Shown: positions 47,435 to 57,757, numbered from the stretch's first letter. The stretch is 64,000 nt of DNA from Acidithiobacillus sulfurivorans (GCF_018853815.1 NZ_JAAOMP010000075.1:16786-80785), one strand, 5' to 3'. Notes: generated from the letters alone by a model not told the origin. A program made the numbers and translations.

Positions 47435-48127
47435 TCAACTCGTGCGTCGATACACCAGATCGTAAACACTGTGTCCGAGTTTTTCGCCGCGACGTTCAAA
47501 ACGGGTCGGAATACGATTGGCGGGCCGGTCCGAAAAGCCGTTTCCCGAATCTGCATTTATCAGGCCCTCGGTCTGATTGAGGACAGTCAGCATTTGTTCT
47601 GCGTATTCAGCCCAGTCAGTTGCCAGTTGTAATTCCCCACCCGTTTTGAGCAGGCGCTGCAATGTGTCCGCGAACTCAGCCTGAATCAGACGGCGTTTTT
47701 GTTGCCGGGTTTTTGGCCAGGGATCGGGAAACTGAATGATGATGCGCGCAAATAAAGCATCTGGCAGGGTTTTCATCCAGGCCGCGACATCATCATGAAC
47801 AATACGGATGTTATCAATGTCCGCATTTTCCATTTGCAATAATAGAGAACCGACCCCTGGAGTGTGTACTTCTGCACCAATAAAACCCTGTTCGGAATGT
47901 GCGGCGGCGAGGGCGGCGAGATGCTCCCCGTTGCCAAAGCCAATTTCCAGGGTGATGGCCCGTTGCCCATTCCAGGGATCCTGCCAGGAGCTCCGGGTTT
48001 GGATTTGCAGGGCAGGGAGGGCGTCCTGAATCACCCGACGTTGTGCGGCGGTAATTCGTCCCTGGCGTAATACAAAACTGCGAATCGGGCGTTGCCCGGT
48101 ATTGAGCGCTTCTTCCATGACAGGCAT
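47435..48127 (-). CDS. trmB: tRNA (guanine-N7-)-methyltransferase
   Basis: 230 residues. ITLEIGFGNGEHLAALAA is the SAM-binding motif, FIGAEVHTPGVGSLL and IIQFPDPWPKTRQQKRRLIQ are TrmB hallmarks (PDPW-K). It makes m7G46 in tRNA. It is separated by 41 bases from the divergent purE. A start at the fourth codon (ATGGAAG) is also possible. Confidence 0.94.
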   Translation of the reverse strand: MPVMEEALNTGQRPIRSFVLRQGRITAAQRRVIQDALPALQIQTRSSWQDPWNGQRAITLEIGFGNGEHLAALAAAHSEQGFIGAEVHTPGVGSLLLQMENADIDNIRIVHDDVAAWMKTLPDALFARIIIQFPDPWPKTRQQKRRLIQAEFADTLQRLLKTGGELQLATDWAEYAEQMLTVLNQTEGLINADSGNGFSDRPANRIPTRFERRGEKLGHSVYDLVYRRTS

Positions 48128-48168
48128 TATAACCGGTTTAATGTGCAGGCCTAGAGAGGAGAGCAGGC

Positions 48169-48666
48169 ATGGAACATCCCCTGGTTGGGGTGGTAATGGG
48201 CAGCAACAGTGACTGGGAGGTCATGGTCGCTGCGATAGAACAACTGCAGGCATTGAATATTCCCCATGAAAAGCGGGTGGTTTCGGCGCATCGAACCCCA
48301 GACCTGCTTTTTGATTATGCCGCGACGGCCGCATCACGGGGGCTGCGCTGCATTATTGCCGGGGCGGGCGGTGCTGCCCACCTGCCGGGGATGCTCGCCG
48401 CCAAAACCCTCTTGCCGGTATTGGGTGTGCCGGTTCCTTCCCGGCACCTGAACGGCATGGATTCGCTCCTGTCCATTGTGCAGATGCCCAAGGGTATTCC
48501 GGTAGCCACTTTTGCCATCGGCACTGCCGGTGCCGCCAATGCCGGTCTTTTCGCCGCAGCCTTGTTGGCGGCAAGCGACCCGATGCTAGCCCGGCGCCTG
48601 CAGGATTTTCGTCGCCAACAGGAAGCAGCAGTCCTGGCCATGACCTTGCCGGAGGCGAAGCAATGA
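48169..48666 (+). CDS. purE: 5-(carboxyamino)imidazole ribonucleotide mutase
   Basis: 165 residues, class I Pur[28 protein letters not shown] and [17 protein letters not shown] are the phosphate- and substrate-binding loops. It moves the carboxylate of N5-CAIR to C4 in purine synthesis. Overlaps purK by four bases. Strong GAGAGGAG-like ribosome site. Confidence 0.96.
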   Translation: MEHPLVGVVMGSNSDWEVMVAAIEQLQALNIPHEKRVVSAHRTPDLLFDYAATAASRGLRCIIAGAGGAAHLPGMLAAKTLLPVLGVPVPSRHLNGMDSLLSIVQMPKGIPVATFAIGTAGAANAGLFAAALLAASDPMLARRLQDFRRQQEAAVLAMTLPEAKQ

Positions 48667-49802
48667 TTCTGCCCGGTGCTACCCTCGGGATTCTGGGAGG
48701 TGGACAGCTGGGGCAAATGTTTACTCTGGCGGCCCGGCGCATGGGTTATGGTGTATGGGTTCTCGATCCTGATCCGGATTGTCCGGCGGCGGCCGTGGCA
48801 GATCATCATCTTTGTGCGCCCTATGACGATTTTTCTGCCTTGGAACTTTTGGCGGATCACTGTGCAGCGGTGACCGCCGAGTTTGAAAATGTCCCTGCCT
48901 CAGCCATGATTTATCTGGAAGCACAGATACCCGTGCGCCCCGGCTCTACGGCGCTGGCCATTGCCCAGGACCGGGCACGGGAAAAAACTTTTTTTCAGGA
49001 TATTGGTCTGGAGGTCGCGCCCTTTGCACTGCTCAGACAAGAGGATGATGTAGAGCTTGCGGCACGCCAGCTGAGTTTCCCTGCCATCCTGAAAACCACC
49101 CGCTTTGGGTATGATGGTAAGGGGCAACAGAATGTTGGCACGGCCAGCGAGCTTCCAGTCGCATGGGCCAGACTGAATACCCCGGAAGCCATTCTGGAGT
49201 CACGGATTAATCTGGTGCAGGAATTTTCCGTAGTTCTGGCGCGCTCATTGGACGGGATGATGGTGTTTTATCCCCTGGCAGAAAATCGTCATCACCATGC
49301 TGTGCTTGATCTCAGTATTGTGCCCGCCCGAATTCCAGAGGCACTACAAAATCAGGCTCGACAAAGCGCGGCGCGCATTGCCGAGGCACTGAATTACGTC
49401 GGTGTGCTTGCCGTTGAATTTTTTGTGGTGGAAGAGGGCCGTCTGTTGGTCAATGAAATGGCCCCGCGTCCCCACAATAGCGGTCATTTTACTATGGATG
49501 CCTGTGTCAGCAGTCAGTTTGATCAGCAGGTACGTGCTCTTTGTGGGTTATCCCTGGCAGATACCCGTCTGCTCAGCCCGGTGGTTATGATGAATCTGCT
49601 GGGCGATTTGTGGGAAGAAGACGGACCGGATTGGCAGAAGCTGTTCCAGCATCCGCAAATCAAGGTTCATTTGTACGGCAAGAAGGAAGCCCGCCCCGGT
49701 CGCAAAATGGGCCATGTAAATGCCTTGAGTTCTGATGTCGAGCGGGCTTTGGCGGTGTTGGAGACTCTGCGTCAGGACTGGAACTGGCCGCCTGCCAGCT
49801 AA
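48663..49802 (+). CDS. purK: 5-(carboxyamino)imidazole ribonucleotide synthase
   Basis: 379 residues of the ATP-grasp type. [11 protein letters not shown] at the start, [15 protein letters not shown] in the ATP-binding part and [17 protein letters not shown] near residue 265 define PurK. It makes N5-CAIR from AIR, bicarbonate and ATP. The stop codon runs into AAAAACGGC, the edge of a repeat block. Confidence 0.96.
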   Translation: MILPGATLGILGGGQLGQMFTLAARRMGYGVWVLDPDPDCPAAAVADHHLCAPYDDFSALELLADHCAAVTAEFENVPASAMIYLEAQIPVRPGSTALAIAQDRAREKTFFQDIGLEVAPFALLRQEDDVELAARQLSFPAILKTTRFGYDGKGQQNVGTASELPVAWARLNTPEAILESRINLVQEFSVVLARSLDGMMVFYPLAENRHHHAVLDLSIVPARIPEALQNQARQSAARIAEALNYVGVLAVEFFVVEEGRLLVNEMAPRPHNSGHFTMDACVSSQFDQQVRALCGLSLADTRLLSPVVMMNLLGDLWEEDGPDWQKLFQHPQIKVHLYGKKEARPGRKMGHVNALSSDVERALAVLETLRQDWNWPPAS

Positions 49803-49823
49803 AAAACGGCGGATGCCATGGAA

Positions 49824-49842
49824 GCTTTTTGCTCCAACGTCC
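49824..49842 (+). repeat. Short copy of intergenic repeat block
   Basis: The 19 bases GCTTTTTGCTCCAACGTCC here are identical to 37857-37875 in the large palindromic element. Both follow a gene stop and an AAAACGGC sequence about 20 bases before, and both lie between convergent genes (here purK and dsbB-like). Their common order suggests copies or remnants of one element. Confidence 0.7.
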
Positions 49843-50351
49843 TAAGCCCGAACGCGGCCGCTCAACCACTGGGCGATCAGGAGCAGGACGGCGCAACCCA
49901 GAAAAAACACCATACTCCAGTGGGTGATGGGCCATCCTGCCAGGCTTTTGGTGCCAGCCAGCGCGCAAGAACCATGGCCGGACAAGGTCGAGGCAAAAGC
50001 ATTTCCCAGACCGCCCAGGGCAGGGCTACCCTGAAAAACCTGAACCGAAGAACAGGTTTCTATCTGATCTGCCGCCACTTGCGTCAGGTGCCACTGCCAG
50101 CCTGCCAGGGCCGCGCCCAGCAGGGCATATAACGCTGCCAATATCCATAAACCCCGGCGTGCCGTGCCTTTCCAGAAAAAGCCCATGGTTACAATGACGA
50201 TGACGGCCAGATCAGCCAGGCGTTGGTAAATACAGATGCTGCAAGGTTGCTCGCCTTGTACGAACTGCAGCCAAAGCACCAGCGAAAAAGCAAGAATGCC
50301 AGCCAGAATGACCAGAGCCGCCAGCCAGGGCGCATATTTGGACGCAGTCAT
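49842..50351 (-). CDS. DsbB-family disulfide bond formation protein
   Basis: 169 residues with four membrane helices. CSICIYQR (Cys pair CxxC in the first periplasmic loop) and ETCSSVQVF plus HGSCALAG (second pair) match the DsbB layout, which re-oxidises a periplasmic thiol oxidase and passes electrons to quinone. Start ATG 50351 overlaps the upstream DsbG-like gene by four bases, so the two probably work as a pair. Confidence 0.82.
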   Translation of the reverse strand: MTASKYAPWLAALVILAGILAFSLVLWLQFVQGEQPCSICIYQRLADLAVIVIVTMGFFWKGTARRGLWILAALYALLGAALAGWQWHLTQVAADQIETCSSVQVFQGSPALGGLGNAFASTLSGHGSCALAGTKSLAGWPITHWSMVFFLGCAVLLLIAQWLSGRVRA

Positions 50352-50992
50352 TGTGCGTGAATAATTTCTGACCATTGTTTGTTGTCGGGTAAGCCAGGGA
50401 CATAACGAATTTTGCCATCCTGGCGATAGACCAGAAAAGGCACGCTGGCTCCGGGAATGCCGAGCACTTCTGCTTCCTTGTTGACTAAAAGCGAAGCATC
50501 GAAATTCAGCACATCACTCATTTTATTTTGTACGGCAACAGACGCAGGGGCTATGCCCCCTTCCGGACCGCCTTTGGTACTGAATTTGTTTTCATTCAGT
50601 TTCAGGGCAGCCAGCGGGTCCTTGGCCGAGAGAATGGCGGCGGCCTTACCAGCGCTGCTGGGTGTCAGAAAACCCACAGTAATGAATCTAACCTGTATTT
50701 GCTTGTTATGGATGGGGTTTTGCAGCCAGGTATAGATTTCATGACAATAAGGACAATTGGGGTCGTAAAAATCATAAATAATCGGCCCCTTGCTGCCTTC
50801 CTGAATGTAATGGGTATGGGCCAGTGCCTGCCAATAATCCTGATCCCCGTCACTGACTGTTGCTGGTCCAGCGACGGCAACAGTCGCGATTCCCTGAATA
50901 ATCAGGAAGCCAAGCAGCACCCAGAGGGTTAAGTCAATCCGGGGCCGTTTTTTCGGTGCAAGAATCATGGGGATGTGCAGCCCATCAAACAT
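50348..50992 (-). CDS. DsbG/DsbC-like thioredoxin-fold protein
   Basis: 214 residues. An N-terminal hydrophobic segment ([20 protein letters not shown]) is a signal or anchor, and [16 protein letters not shown] has the CPYC redox centre. The later cis-proline is probably in the [12 protein letters not shown] segment. This is closest to DsbG/DsbC-type proteins but it lacks the long N-terminal dimerisation domain, so it may be a short oxidase like DsbA-type partners. Partner of the overlapping DsbB-like gene. The exact start is unclear; ATG 50992 lies eight bases inside smpB. Confidence 0.78.
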   Translation of the reverse strand: MFDGLHIPMILAPKKRPRIDLTLWVLLGFLIIQGIATVAVAGPATVSDGDQDYWQALAHTHYIQEGSKGPIIYDFYDPNCPYCHEIYTWLQNPIHNKQIQVRFITVGFLTPSSAGKAAAILSAKDPLAALKLNENKFSTKGGPEGGIAPASVAVQNKMSDVLNFDASLLVNKEAEVLGIPGASVPFLVYRQDGKIRYVPGLPDNKQWSEIIHAQ

Positions 50993-51446
50993 CCCTGGAC
51001 CCGCCTTTCATGATTCGGGCCTTATCTCTTTGCCATTCCCGATCTTTGATGGTTGCACGCTTGTCGTGTTCCTGTTTGCCCTTGACCAACGCTATTTCTG
51101 TCTTGGCCCGGCCCTGCTTCCAATACATGGCCAGGGGGACGATAGTAAAACCCTTGCGTTCCACGCTCCCGATCATCCGGTTGATTTGCTCGCGGTGCAT
51201 CAACAACTTGCGGGTTCGGGTAGGATCAGGGTGAATGTGCGTGCTGGCGGTCAGCAGGGGGCTGATATGCGCACCCAGCAGCCAGAGCTCAGCGTCTTTG
51301 ACAATGACGTAACTGTCCTTGAGGTTCAGGCGCCCGGCGCGCATGGATTTAACTTCCCAGCCTTCCAGGACGATTCCTGCCTCAAAACGTTCTTCTATGA
51401 AATAATCGTGTTTCGCCTCACGATTCAGGGCGATGGTGCTGCTCAT
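50985..51446 (-). CDS. smpB: SsrA-binding protein SmpB
   Basis: 153 residues from ATG 51446 (AGGAG site). [36 protein letters not shown] and [12 protein letters not shown] are family signatures (cited as motif order). It binds tmRNA for trans-translation. A tmRNA gene is not in the window. The earlier frame extends to 51593 without family match. Divergent to clsB. Confidence 0.95.
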   Translation of the reverse strand: MSSTIALNREAKHDYFIEERFEAGIVLEGWEVKSMRAGRLNLKDSYVIVKDAELWLLGAHISPLLTASTHIHPDPTRTRKLLMHREQINRMIGSVERKGFTIVPLAMYWKQGRAKTEIALVKGKQEHDKRATIKDREWQRDKARIMKGGSRDV

Positions 51447-51563
51447 TGCACAACTCCTGTGCCAGTCAGCAGATGATTGTACGTGAAAAAAGGGGTATGC
51501 AGAAAGTGGCATTGACTTTACCTGCCCTCCTGTGAAATTTTTGCGCAGAGCGAAGGGAGGAAC

Positions 51564-52745
51564 ATGGTGGAGTCCAGATTGTTGACGGGGCACTTGCTAC
51601 GACGTCGTACCCGGCAACAGGAGGCTATTCCTGACTGGGTTTTGCTGAATGACATGCAGTCCATTGCCGCATGGCTGGAAACCCGCTTGAGCGCCGCGTC
51701 CAAGGAAATTTTACTGGAAAACTATATTTTTGTGGCGGGCATCTGGCCCCAGCAAATTTTGCGGATATTATGCGACAAAGCTCTGACTGGGGTGGCGGTA
51801 TATATTACGCTCGATGCCCTGGGCAGTCGCAGCTTTCCCGAAAGCTGGATCAGCGAGCTGCGGCAGTCTGGAGCGCATCTGCATTTTTATCACCGTTTGC
51901 AGCTGAAGGGCCTGGAAAAGCGCTTGCGGCGTACCCACCGTCGTATTGTCGCGATTGATGGCCAATGGCTGGCCGTAGGTGGCTTTGCCCTGGATGATGA
52001 GTGGCTGGATGCAAAACCAGGAAGTCCGCCTTATCGGGACCTGCTGTTTGCCTGTCGTGGCGCCCTGGTGGATCGTGGCCGGGAAATATTTTTTCGGCAC
52101 CGGCCGGAACATCTGCCAGTCCTGTCTGCCGGAGTGGGTGAAGAAATGGCTTTCTCTCCGGAATCCTGGGGCGAAGGACGGTTTCTCGAAGGTATCCCGC
52201 CAGCCAGTTATGCAGTGCGGCGACGTTTGTTGGCAGCTATTCGGGGGGCGCGCCAAAGCATCTGGATTGCGACACCCTACTTCAATCCTGATCCGGTGAT
52301 ACTGCGCAGTATTTATCGGGCGGTGCAGCGCGGGGTGGATGTGCGCCTGCTGCTGGCGGGACGTATTACCGATCATCCACTTTTGCGATTCGGGATTCAG
52401 GCGTATTATCAAAAACTGATGCGTAGAGGTGTGCATATTTATGAATATCAGGGTGCTTTCCTCCACGCCAAGTACGTATTGGTAGACCGATCCTGGGCGA
52501 CACTGGGTTCGGCAAATTTTGATTTCCTGAGTTTGTGGTTTAATCACGAGCTCAATCTGGAACTGCGCTTGGCTCGGGTATCCTTGCTGTTGCACGGATT
52601 ATTTGTGCGTGAATTTGCAATATCCCGAAAAATCGATCCGGAACCCTGGCGTAAGCGCCCCTACTGGCGACGTTTGCCGGAATGGTGTCTGGCGCAGCTC
52701 GATCGCTGGGTGCAGGCCCATGCCATGGGTCAACGCCGTTATTGA
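51564..52745 (+). CDS. clsB: Cardiolipin synthase-like phospholipase D protein
   Basis: 393 residues with two PLD domains. The second HKD motif is canonical ([20 protein letters not shown]); the first reads [17 protein letters not shown], with R in place of the lysine. ClsB-type synthases condense phosphatidylglycerol with a second lipid to make cardiolipin, and need both motifs; the K-to-R change may lower or change activity. There is no N-terminal membrane helix pair, which fits ClsB rather than ClsA. Followed by ratA after eight bases. Confidence 0.82.
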   Translation: MVESRLLTGHLLRRRTRQQEAIPDWVLLNDMQSIAAWLETRLSAASKEILLENYIFVAGIWPQQILRILCDKALTGVAVYITLDALGSRSFPESWISELRQSGAHLHFYHRLQLKGLEKRLRRTHRRIVAIDGQWLAVGGFALDDEWLDAKPGSPPYRDLLFACRGALVDRGREIFFRHRPEHLPVLSAGVGEEMAFSPESWGEGRFLEGIPPASYAVRRRLLAAIRGARQSIWIATPYFNPDPVILRSIYRAVQRGVDVRLLLAGRITDHPLLRFGIQAYYQKLMRRGVHIYEYQGAFLHAKYVLVDRSWATLGSANFDFLSLWFNHELNLELRLARVSLLLHGLFVREFAISRKIDPEPWRKRPYWRRLPEWCLAQLDRWVQAHAMGQRRY

Positions 52746-52753
52746 GAGGATGC

Positions 52754-53224
52754 ATGCATCATATTTGTAAAACGGCTGTGTTGCCGTACAGCGCGGGGCA
52801 GGTTATGGCCCTGATCGAAGACATTCGTTCCTACCCGCAATTTCTGCCCTGGTGTGGCAGAACTCGAATTATTCAGGATCGGGGCGAAGAAGTGATTGCC
52901 GAAATCACCATTTCTCATGGTGCGTTTGGCAAATCATTTACCACCAAAAACCGCTATCAGCGCCCCAAGCTGGCAGAAGTGCGCCTGGTGAATGGTCCTT
53001 TTCGTTTTCTGGAAGGATTGTGGCAGCTTGAACCTGACCCCAAGGGCACCAGGGTGACGCTGGATATGCGCTTCGAATTTGCCTCACGGCTGGTGGGTGC
53101 GTTTCTGGAGCCCATTTTTAAACAGGCAGCGGAAACCATGGTGCAGCGTTTTGCGCAAAGAGCGCGCGCTGTATATGGCCCCCCTGCAGCCATTCCGGCA
53201 ACAGGGGATAGTCCATCTTCTTAG
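52754..53224 (+). CDS. ratA: RatA-type START-domain protein (coenzyme Q-binding family)
   Basis: 156 residues. VMALIEDIRSYPQFLPWCG is the family signature of the RatA/COQ10 START-like fold, with RFLEGLWQLEPDPKGT near the middle. E. coli RatA was described as a 50S-binding toxin; in other bacteria related proteins help ubiquinone. The ATG at 52754 has GAGAGG upstream. In E. coli the order is smpB-ratA-ratB-bamE; here clsB lies between smpB and ratA and ratB is absent. Confidence 0.85.
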   Translation: MHHICKTAVLPYSAGQVMALIEDIRSYPQFLPWCGRTRIIQDRGEEVIAEITISHGAFGKSFTTKNRYQRPKLAEVRLVNGPFRFLEGLWQLEPDPKGTRVTLDMRFEFASRLVGAFLEPIFKQAAETMVQRFAQRARAVYGPPAAIPATGDSPSS

Positions 53225-53236
53225 GCTTTCGTCCGT

Positions 53237-53584
53237 CTAGGCGTCGGGCTTTTCCGGGCTTTTGACCGTGCCTTTCACATCCCCCTGTACGCCGATGAGC
53301 TTGTCGTCCTTATCAAAAAGAACAATCACCTTGCGAACCTGGGTACTGCTATAGGCTGGCTTAAAGCTATAAGAGTAAATCCATTGATGGGGGTGCCAAG
53401 GGTCCTTCAGCAGTGGTGAACCCAGAATGGTACGCACTTGCAGCGCATCCATACCGGGATGCAATTCTGCCAGTTGCTGGCTGGTGACGACGTTACCCTG
53501 CTGTACGGCAACCCGATAAATACTGCAGGCTCCGAGGGAGAGGGCACAAAAGGTAATCAGGGAAATCAGGCGGAGGCTTCTCAT
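53237..53584 (-). CDS. bamE: Outer membrane assembly lipoprotein BamE
   Basis: 115 residues from ATG 53584. The lipobox SLGAC gives the lipidated cysteine at residue 20. ELHPGMDALQVRTILGSPLLKDP and WIYSYSF fit the SmpA/OmlA fold. BamE is part of the BAM complex. Convergent with ratA (12 bases between stops) and divergent to fur (66 bases). RBS AAGGAC. Confidence 0.9.
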   Translation of the reverse strand: MRSLRLISLITFCALSLGACSIYRVAVQQGNVVTSQQLAELHPGMDALQVRTILGSPLLKDPWHPHQWIYSYSFKPAYSSTQVRKVIVLFDKDDKLIGVQGDVKGTVKSPEKPDA

Positions 53585-53650
53585 AGTCCTTGTCTTAAGC
53601 GTCAGGTGCAACTATCCTAAACCATTACGCATGGGAATTGCTACGAGCAC

Positions 53651-54112
53651 ATGAGCTACGAAAAATTGAATAGTGACGAATTGAAGCGGGCTGGTCTGAA
53701 AGCCACATTGCCACGTCTGAAGATTCTCCGCATTTTTGAGGACAGTGACACCCGGCATTTAACGGCGGAAGAAGTGTATCGTCAGTTGCTGGATGCCGGC
53801 GAGGAAGTGGGTCTGGCCACGGTCTATCGGGTACTGACCCAGTTTGAGATGGCTGGCCTGGTACGCCGTCATCATTTTGAAGGGGACAAGGCCGTTTTTG
53901 AAATGAACGAAACCGGTCACCATGATCATATGGTCTGTACGGCTTGTGGCAAGGTTCTGGAGTTTTTTGATGAGGCGCTGGAAGCCCGTCAAAATGAAAT
54001 CGCCGGAGCTCAAGGGTTTTTCATCAGCGATCATAGTCTGTATTTGTACGGGACTTGCCTGGGGATGCAGGAATCGGGGGTCTGTTCTTTGCAGGCTCCA
54101 GCGGGCAAATAA
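53651..54112 (+). CDS. fur: Ferric uptake regulator
   Basis: 153 residues. The N-domain has KATLPRLKILRIFE and GLATVYRVLTQFEMAGLV (DNA-recognition helix), the C-domain HHDHMVCTACGKVLEF with the structural zinc cysteine pair and later CGT-like C residues (YGTCLGM, GVC). It represses iron uptake genes with Fe2+. Lies divergent to bamE, as in many proteobacteria; no Fur box was located with confidence in the 66-bp gap. Confidence 0.93.
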   Translation: MSYEKLNSDELKRAGLKATLPRLKILRIFEDSDTRHLTAEEVYRQLLDAGEEVGLATVYRVLTQFEMAGLVRRHHFEGDKAVFEMNETGHHDHMVCTACGKVLEFFDEALEARQNEIAGAQGFFISDHSLYLYGTCLGMQESGVCSLQAPAGK

Positions 54113-54132
54113 TTTTCTGAACTTATGCAAAG

Positions 54133-55254
54133 TCAGTTGCTGAGTACCAGATTATCACGGTGGATGATTTCCACCTCGTCAATATCCCCGAATAATTCCA
54201 AAAGAGTCTTGCTGCTTTTTCCCTTTCTCAGCAGGACATCTTCATAAGCAAAATTCACCAGGCCACGGGCTATTTCCTGTCCTTCCGGGTCGACGCAGCA
54301 TAACAGATCGCCGCGCTGAAAATCGCCCTCGGCAGCAGTAATCCCTACGGGTAGCAGGCTGCTGCCTTTTTCGCGCAAGACCTTGGCCGCACCGGCATCC
54401 AGATGCAACACCCCGTTGGGGCGGAGCTGACCGGCCAGCCAGCGCTTGCGTGCCGCCAGCTTGGCGACGCCGGGCCGAAAATAGGTGCCCAAAGGCTCTC
54501 CCGCCCAGATGCGCAGCAAGACATCCTCAGCGCCACCCGGCGCGATGATGGTAGCCGCGCCAGATTGTGCTGCACGGCTGGCCGCATGGACTTTGGTGCT
54601 CATTCCGCCGGTACCGACGGCGCTGCCGCTACCCCCGGCCATGCTCAGCAAGGCCGGATCCCCAGCCTCCACCTCGGTCAGTAAACGGGCATCAGGGGCT
54701 TTACGGGGGTCCTGGTCGTACAAACCCGCCTGGTCCGTCAAAATCACCAGTAAATCGGCTTCCAGCAGGTTGGCAACCATGGCTGCCAGGGTATCATTAT
54801 CGCCAAAACGGATTTCGGTGCTGGCAATGGCATCATTTTCATTGATGATGGGAATGACCCCGAGTTCCAGCACCGTACGCAGGGTTGCCCGCGCATTCAG
54901 ATAGCGATGGCGTTCCTGAAGATCTTCGTGGGTCAGCAGGACCTGGCTGCCGTGAACCCCGCCTCGGCGGAGGAATTCGTTATATACCTGAATCAGTGCT
55001 GCCTGGCCGACGCTGGCTGCCGCCTGCAGCTGGTGCAGGGCACTGGGACGGCTTGTCCAGCCCAGACGCTCCATGCCCGCTGCCACGGCGCCGGAAGAAA
55101 CCAGTACAATCTCCAGACCGTGGCGACGGAGAACCAGCAGTTGCTTGACCCAGGCCTCAATAGCAGGAAGGTCCAGGCCTTGACCATTATTAGTGAGCAG
55201 GCTGCTGCCGATTTTAATGACCCAGCGCTGGGCATTTTTAAGGTCGCGGCTCAT
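54133..55254 (-). CDS. proB: Glutamate 5-kinase
   Basis: 373 residues. [15 protein letters not shown] is the ATP loop, [17 protein letters not shown] and [18 protein letters not shown] the substrate part; the C-terminal 75 residues form a PUA domain ([20 protein letters not shown]). It starts proline synthesis. Overlaps obgE by four bases, the typical rplU-rpmA-obgE-proB order. Confidence 0.96.
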   Translation of the reverse strand: MSRDLKNAQRWVIKIGSSLLTNNGQGLDLPAIEAWVKQLLVLRRHGLEIVLVSSGAVAAGMERLGWTSRPSALHQLQAAASVGQAALIQVYNEFLRRGGVHGSQVLLTHEDLQERHRYLNARATLRTVLELGVIPIINENDAIASTEIRFGDNDTLAAMVANLLEADLLVILTDQAGLYDQDPRKAPDARLLTEVEAGDPALLSMAGGSGSAVGTGGMSTKVHAASRAAQSGAATIIAPGGAEDVLLRIWAGEPLGTYFRPGVAKLAARKRWLAGQLRPNGVLHLDAGAAKVLREKGSSLLPVGITAAEGDFQRGDLLCCVDPEGQEIARGLVNFAYEDVLLRKGKSSKTLLELFGDIDEVEIIHRDNLVLSN

Positions 55255-56366
55255 TCATCGTCATCCCAGTCGGCGCTCAAATCATCACCTTCCCACTCTT
55301 CCAGATATTCTTCCTCTTCATCGCCCCATTCTTCCGACTGGACTGGATCAGGTGCGGGTGGCAGATCCGGCAGTGCCTGCCAGATGGCGTGGGTGAGGGC
55401 ATTGCAGCCCGCACCGCTGGCGGCGGAAATCAAAAATGCCGGACCCTCCCAGGAAAGATCGGCACGAATCGCCTGAAAACGCATCTCGCCTTCTTCAGCG
55501 CTGAACAAGTCGGCCTTATTGACCACCAGCCAGCGCGGGCGCTGGGCGAGGGCGGGGCTGTAAGCCAGCAGCTCTTCTTCCAGGGCGCGAATATTCCCGG
55601 CAGGATTGCTTTCATCCACAGGAGCCATGTCGACCATGTGCAGGAGCAGGCGGGTACGACTGAGATGTTTCAGAAAACGGGTGCCTAGCCCGGCACCTTC
55701 GGAGGCTCCGGGAATCAGGCCGGGAATATCCGCGAGTACAAAAGATTCGTGGGTCGCCACCCGGACTACACCGAGATTGGGGTAGAGGGTGGTAAACGGG
55801 TAGTCCGCCACTTTCGGGCGGGCCGCACTGACTGCCCTGATCAGAGTGCTTTTGCCCGCATTGGGCAGGCCCAGCAGGCCGACATCGGCCAGAACCCGCA
55901 ATTCCAGGCGAAGGTTGCGTTCTTCTCCCTGCGTGCCTTTTTCATATTGACGGGGTGCGCGATTGATACTGGATTTGAAATGCAAATTGCCGTGCCCGCC
56001 GCGTCCGCCTTGAGCAACCAGCAGGCGTTCCCCGTCTTCGCGCAAATCACCCAATAATTCGCGGGTATCGTCATCGTAGACCAGAGTGCCTACCGGGACT
56101 TGAATTTCCTTATCCAGCCCCGCGCGCCCGGTCATTTGTCGCCCCGCACCACCATGCCCGGTTTCGGCCCGGTAACGGCGCTGGTAGCGAAAATCTATCA
56201 GGGTATTGAGGCTGGCCTGGGCGACGAGGAAAATACTGCCACCGCGACCACCATCGCCGCCATCGGGACCGCCAAAGGGGATAAATTTTTCCCGGCGAAA
56301 GCTCAGGGAACCATGTCCACCGGTACCCGAAGCAACATGAATGCGTACTTCATCAATAAACTTCAT
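55251..56366 (-). CDS. obgE: Obg family GTPase ObgE/CgtA
   Basis: 371 residues from ATG 56366. N-terminal glycine-rich OBG domain ([16 protein letters not shown]), G1 loop [11 protein letters not shown] at about 166-176, DIPGLIPGA (G3) and NKADL (G4); the tail is strongly acidic ([11 protein letters not shown]). It acts in 50S assembly and stress control. A terminator-like hairpin lies directly before the start with its T-run touching the ATG, so the ribosome site is in the stem. The frame extends seven codons upstream but without a ribosome site. Confidence 0.95.
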   Translation of the reverse strand: MKFIDEVRIHVASGTGGHGSLSFRREKFIPFGGPDGGDGGRGGSIFLVAQASLNTLIDFRYQRRYRAETGHGGAGRQMTGRAGLDKEIQVPVGTLVYDDDTRELLGDLREDGERLLVAQGGRGGHGNLHFKSSINRAPRQYEKGTQGEERNLRLELRVLADVGLLGLPNAGKSTLIRAVSAARPKVADYPFTTLYPNLGVVRVATHESFVLADIPGLIPGASEGAGLGTRFLKHLSRTRLLLHMVDMAPVDESNPAGNIRALEEELLAYSPALAQRPRWLVVNKADLFSAEEGEMRFQAIRADLSWEGPAFLISAASGAGCNALTHAIWQALPDLPPAPDPVQSEEWGDEEEEYLEEWEGDDLSADWDDDE

Positions 56367-56401
56367 AAAAAAACCCCGCTCCCGCAAAAACGGGGCGGGG
56401 T
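56367..56401 (-). terminator. Intrinsic terminator / attenuator abutting the obgE start codon
   Basis: On the minus strand ACCCCGC pairs with GCGGGGT and CCCG with CGGG (one bulged A, loop TTTTTG), followed by seven T and then the obgE ATG. It is a strong rho-independent terminator by shape. It sits 20 bases after the rpmA stop. The only purine-rich sequence ahead of obgE (GGGAGCGGGG) is inside the stem. Confidence 0.85.
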
Positions 56402-56421
56402 CCCTCTGAGCAGAGGCCGGT

Positions 56422-56682
56422 TCAGGCCACGGATACGACGCTGACGGTACGTACCTGGCGCGGTCCCTTGCGCTCGAATTTTACAACCCCTTCTGCGGTA
56501 GCAAAGAGCGTATGATCCTTGCCAATACCGACGTTGCTACCCGGATAAAACTGGGTGCCACGCTGACGAATGATAATGTTGCCGGGAATGACCAACTGTC
56601 CGGCGTAACGCTTCACACCCAGGCGCTTGGATTCTGAATCGCGTCCGTTGCGCGAAGAGCCACCCGCTTTCTTATGTGCCAT
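56422..56682 (-). CDS. rpmA: 50S ribosomal protein L27
   Basis: 86 residues beginning [20 protein letters not shown], the L27 N-terminal tail that reaches the peptidyl-transferase centre. [23 protein letters not shown] is the conserved core. Downstream of rplU by 11 bases. A terminator follows before obgE. Confidence 0.98.
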   Translation of the reverse strand: MAHKKAGGSSRNGRDSESKRLGVKRYAGQLVIPGNIIIRQRGTQFYPGSNVGIGKDHTLFATAEGVVKFERKGPRQVRTVSVVSVA

Positions 56683-56693
56683 GACTGTGCTCC

Positions 56694-57005
56694 TTAGGCT
56701 TCAATGCCGGTAATGCGGACTTCAGTAAAATACTGACGATGTCCCTGCTGTTTACGGTAATGCTTGCGCCGACGCATCTTGAAAATATGCACCTTGGCTG
56801 CCCGTCCCTGGCTGAGCACGGTGGCCTTGACGGCTGCGCCAGCTACCAGCGGTTGACCGACCACTACATCACTGCCAACGCCGACCATCAGTACCCGGTC
56901 CAGCGCGAGTTCCGCACCTGGCTCTGCTTCCATCTTTTCGAGCCGGAGCTTATCGCCCACTGTCACCCGATACTGCTTGCCACCATTTTCAATGACCGCG
57001 TACAT
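56694..57005 (-). CDS. rplU: 50S ribosomal protein L21
   Basis: 103 residues. [20 protein letters not shown] and the basic ending [16 protein letters not shown] are L21. The start ATG at 57005 has GGAGG seven to nine bases upstream; a GTG directly in front is not needed. First gene of the rplU-rpmA(-obgE-proB) operon. Confidence 0.97.
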   Translation of the reverse strand: MYAVIENGGKQYRVTVGDKLRLEKMEAEPGAELALDRVLMVGVGSDVVVGQPLVAGAAVKATVLSQGRAAKVHIFKMRRRKHYRKQQGHRQYFTEVRITGIEA

Positions 57006-57055
57006 CACAAACCTCCAACAAGGGTTTTACCCGGTACTGCCCGGAAAAGTTCGCA

Positions 57056-57084
57056 AGGATAGCGTTATCAGTCTATTAACGCAA
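57056..57084 (-). promoter_or_regulatory. Sigma70-type promoter for rplU
   Basis: On the minus strand TTGCGT (57084-57079) and TATCCT (57061-57056) are spaced 17 bases; transcription would begin near 57049, leaving a 40-base leader with the GGAGG site. It lies in the otherwise empty 142-base gap between rplU and yaiI. Confidence 0.55.
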
Positions 57085-57147
57085 GAGGATGAGGACTTGT
57101 TTTGTTGACTGATCTGCATCGGCGCATAAATTGTCTGAGCGAACCAC

Positions 57148-57591
57148 TCAAGTGCGGGGCAATAAGCGGTCCAGAGCATTCGCAAAGGCCTGGCGGTCGG
57201 CTTGGCTCAGGGTGGCGGGGCCGCCAGTACGCACGCCGGAATCTCGCAGCTGCTCCATCATATCCCTGATTCGTAGACGCTCACGGATGGTTTCGGGGGA
57301 GTACCGCTCACCGCGTGGGCTGAGCGCATGGCCGTTTTTCTCCAGTACGGCAGCGGCCAGGGGGATATCGGCGGTAATGACCAAGTCGCCCGCTTCAATG
57401 CAGCGCACAATTTCATCATCGGCCACATCAAAGCCTCCCGGCACTACCACGCTGCGAATATGAGCCGATTGGGGCACGCGCAGGGGCTGATTGGCGACCA
57501 GAGTCAGGGGCAGTTTCAGACGCGTACTGGCGCGAAACAGAATTTCCTTGATGACATTGGGGCAGGCGTCGGCATCGACCCAGATATGCAT
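57148..57591 (-). CDS. yaiI: YaiI/YqxD family protein (UPF0178)
   Basis: 147 residues. [20 protein letters not shown] and [24 protein letters not shown] (D-D motifs of a PIN-like fold) are typical of UPF0178; function unknown, possibly a nuclease-like domain. It is the last gene with core-like composition before the GC-rich restriction island; 166 bases follow it without a gene. Confidence 0.88.
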   Translation of the reverse strand: MHIWVDADACPNVIKEILFRASTRLKLPLTLVANQPLRVPQSAHIRSVVVPGGFDVADDEIVRCIEAGDLVITADIPLAAAVLEKNGHALSPRGERYSPETIRERLRIRDMMEQLRDSGVRTGGPATLSQADRQAFANALDRLLPRT

Positions 57592-57757
57592 GGAAGCACT
57601 CGGATATTTTTAGAGCATGGACCTTGGCACAGATGGAACTTACTGGCAATGCCAACATCCCGTTATGTGGTGGCTAATAACTCACCGGAATCAGTTGAAA
57701 TTTTGTCCTTTAAACCCGGCAGCGTAGAATGCACAAAAACATGTCGCTGGAGAACGC

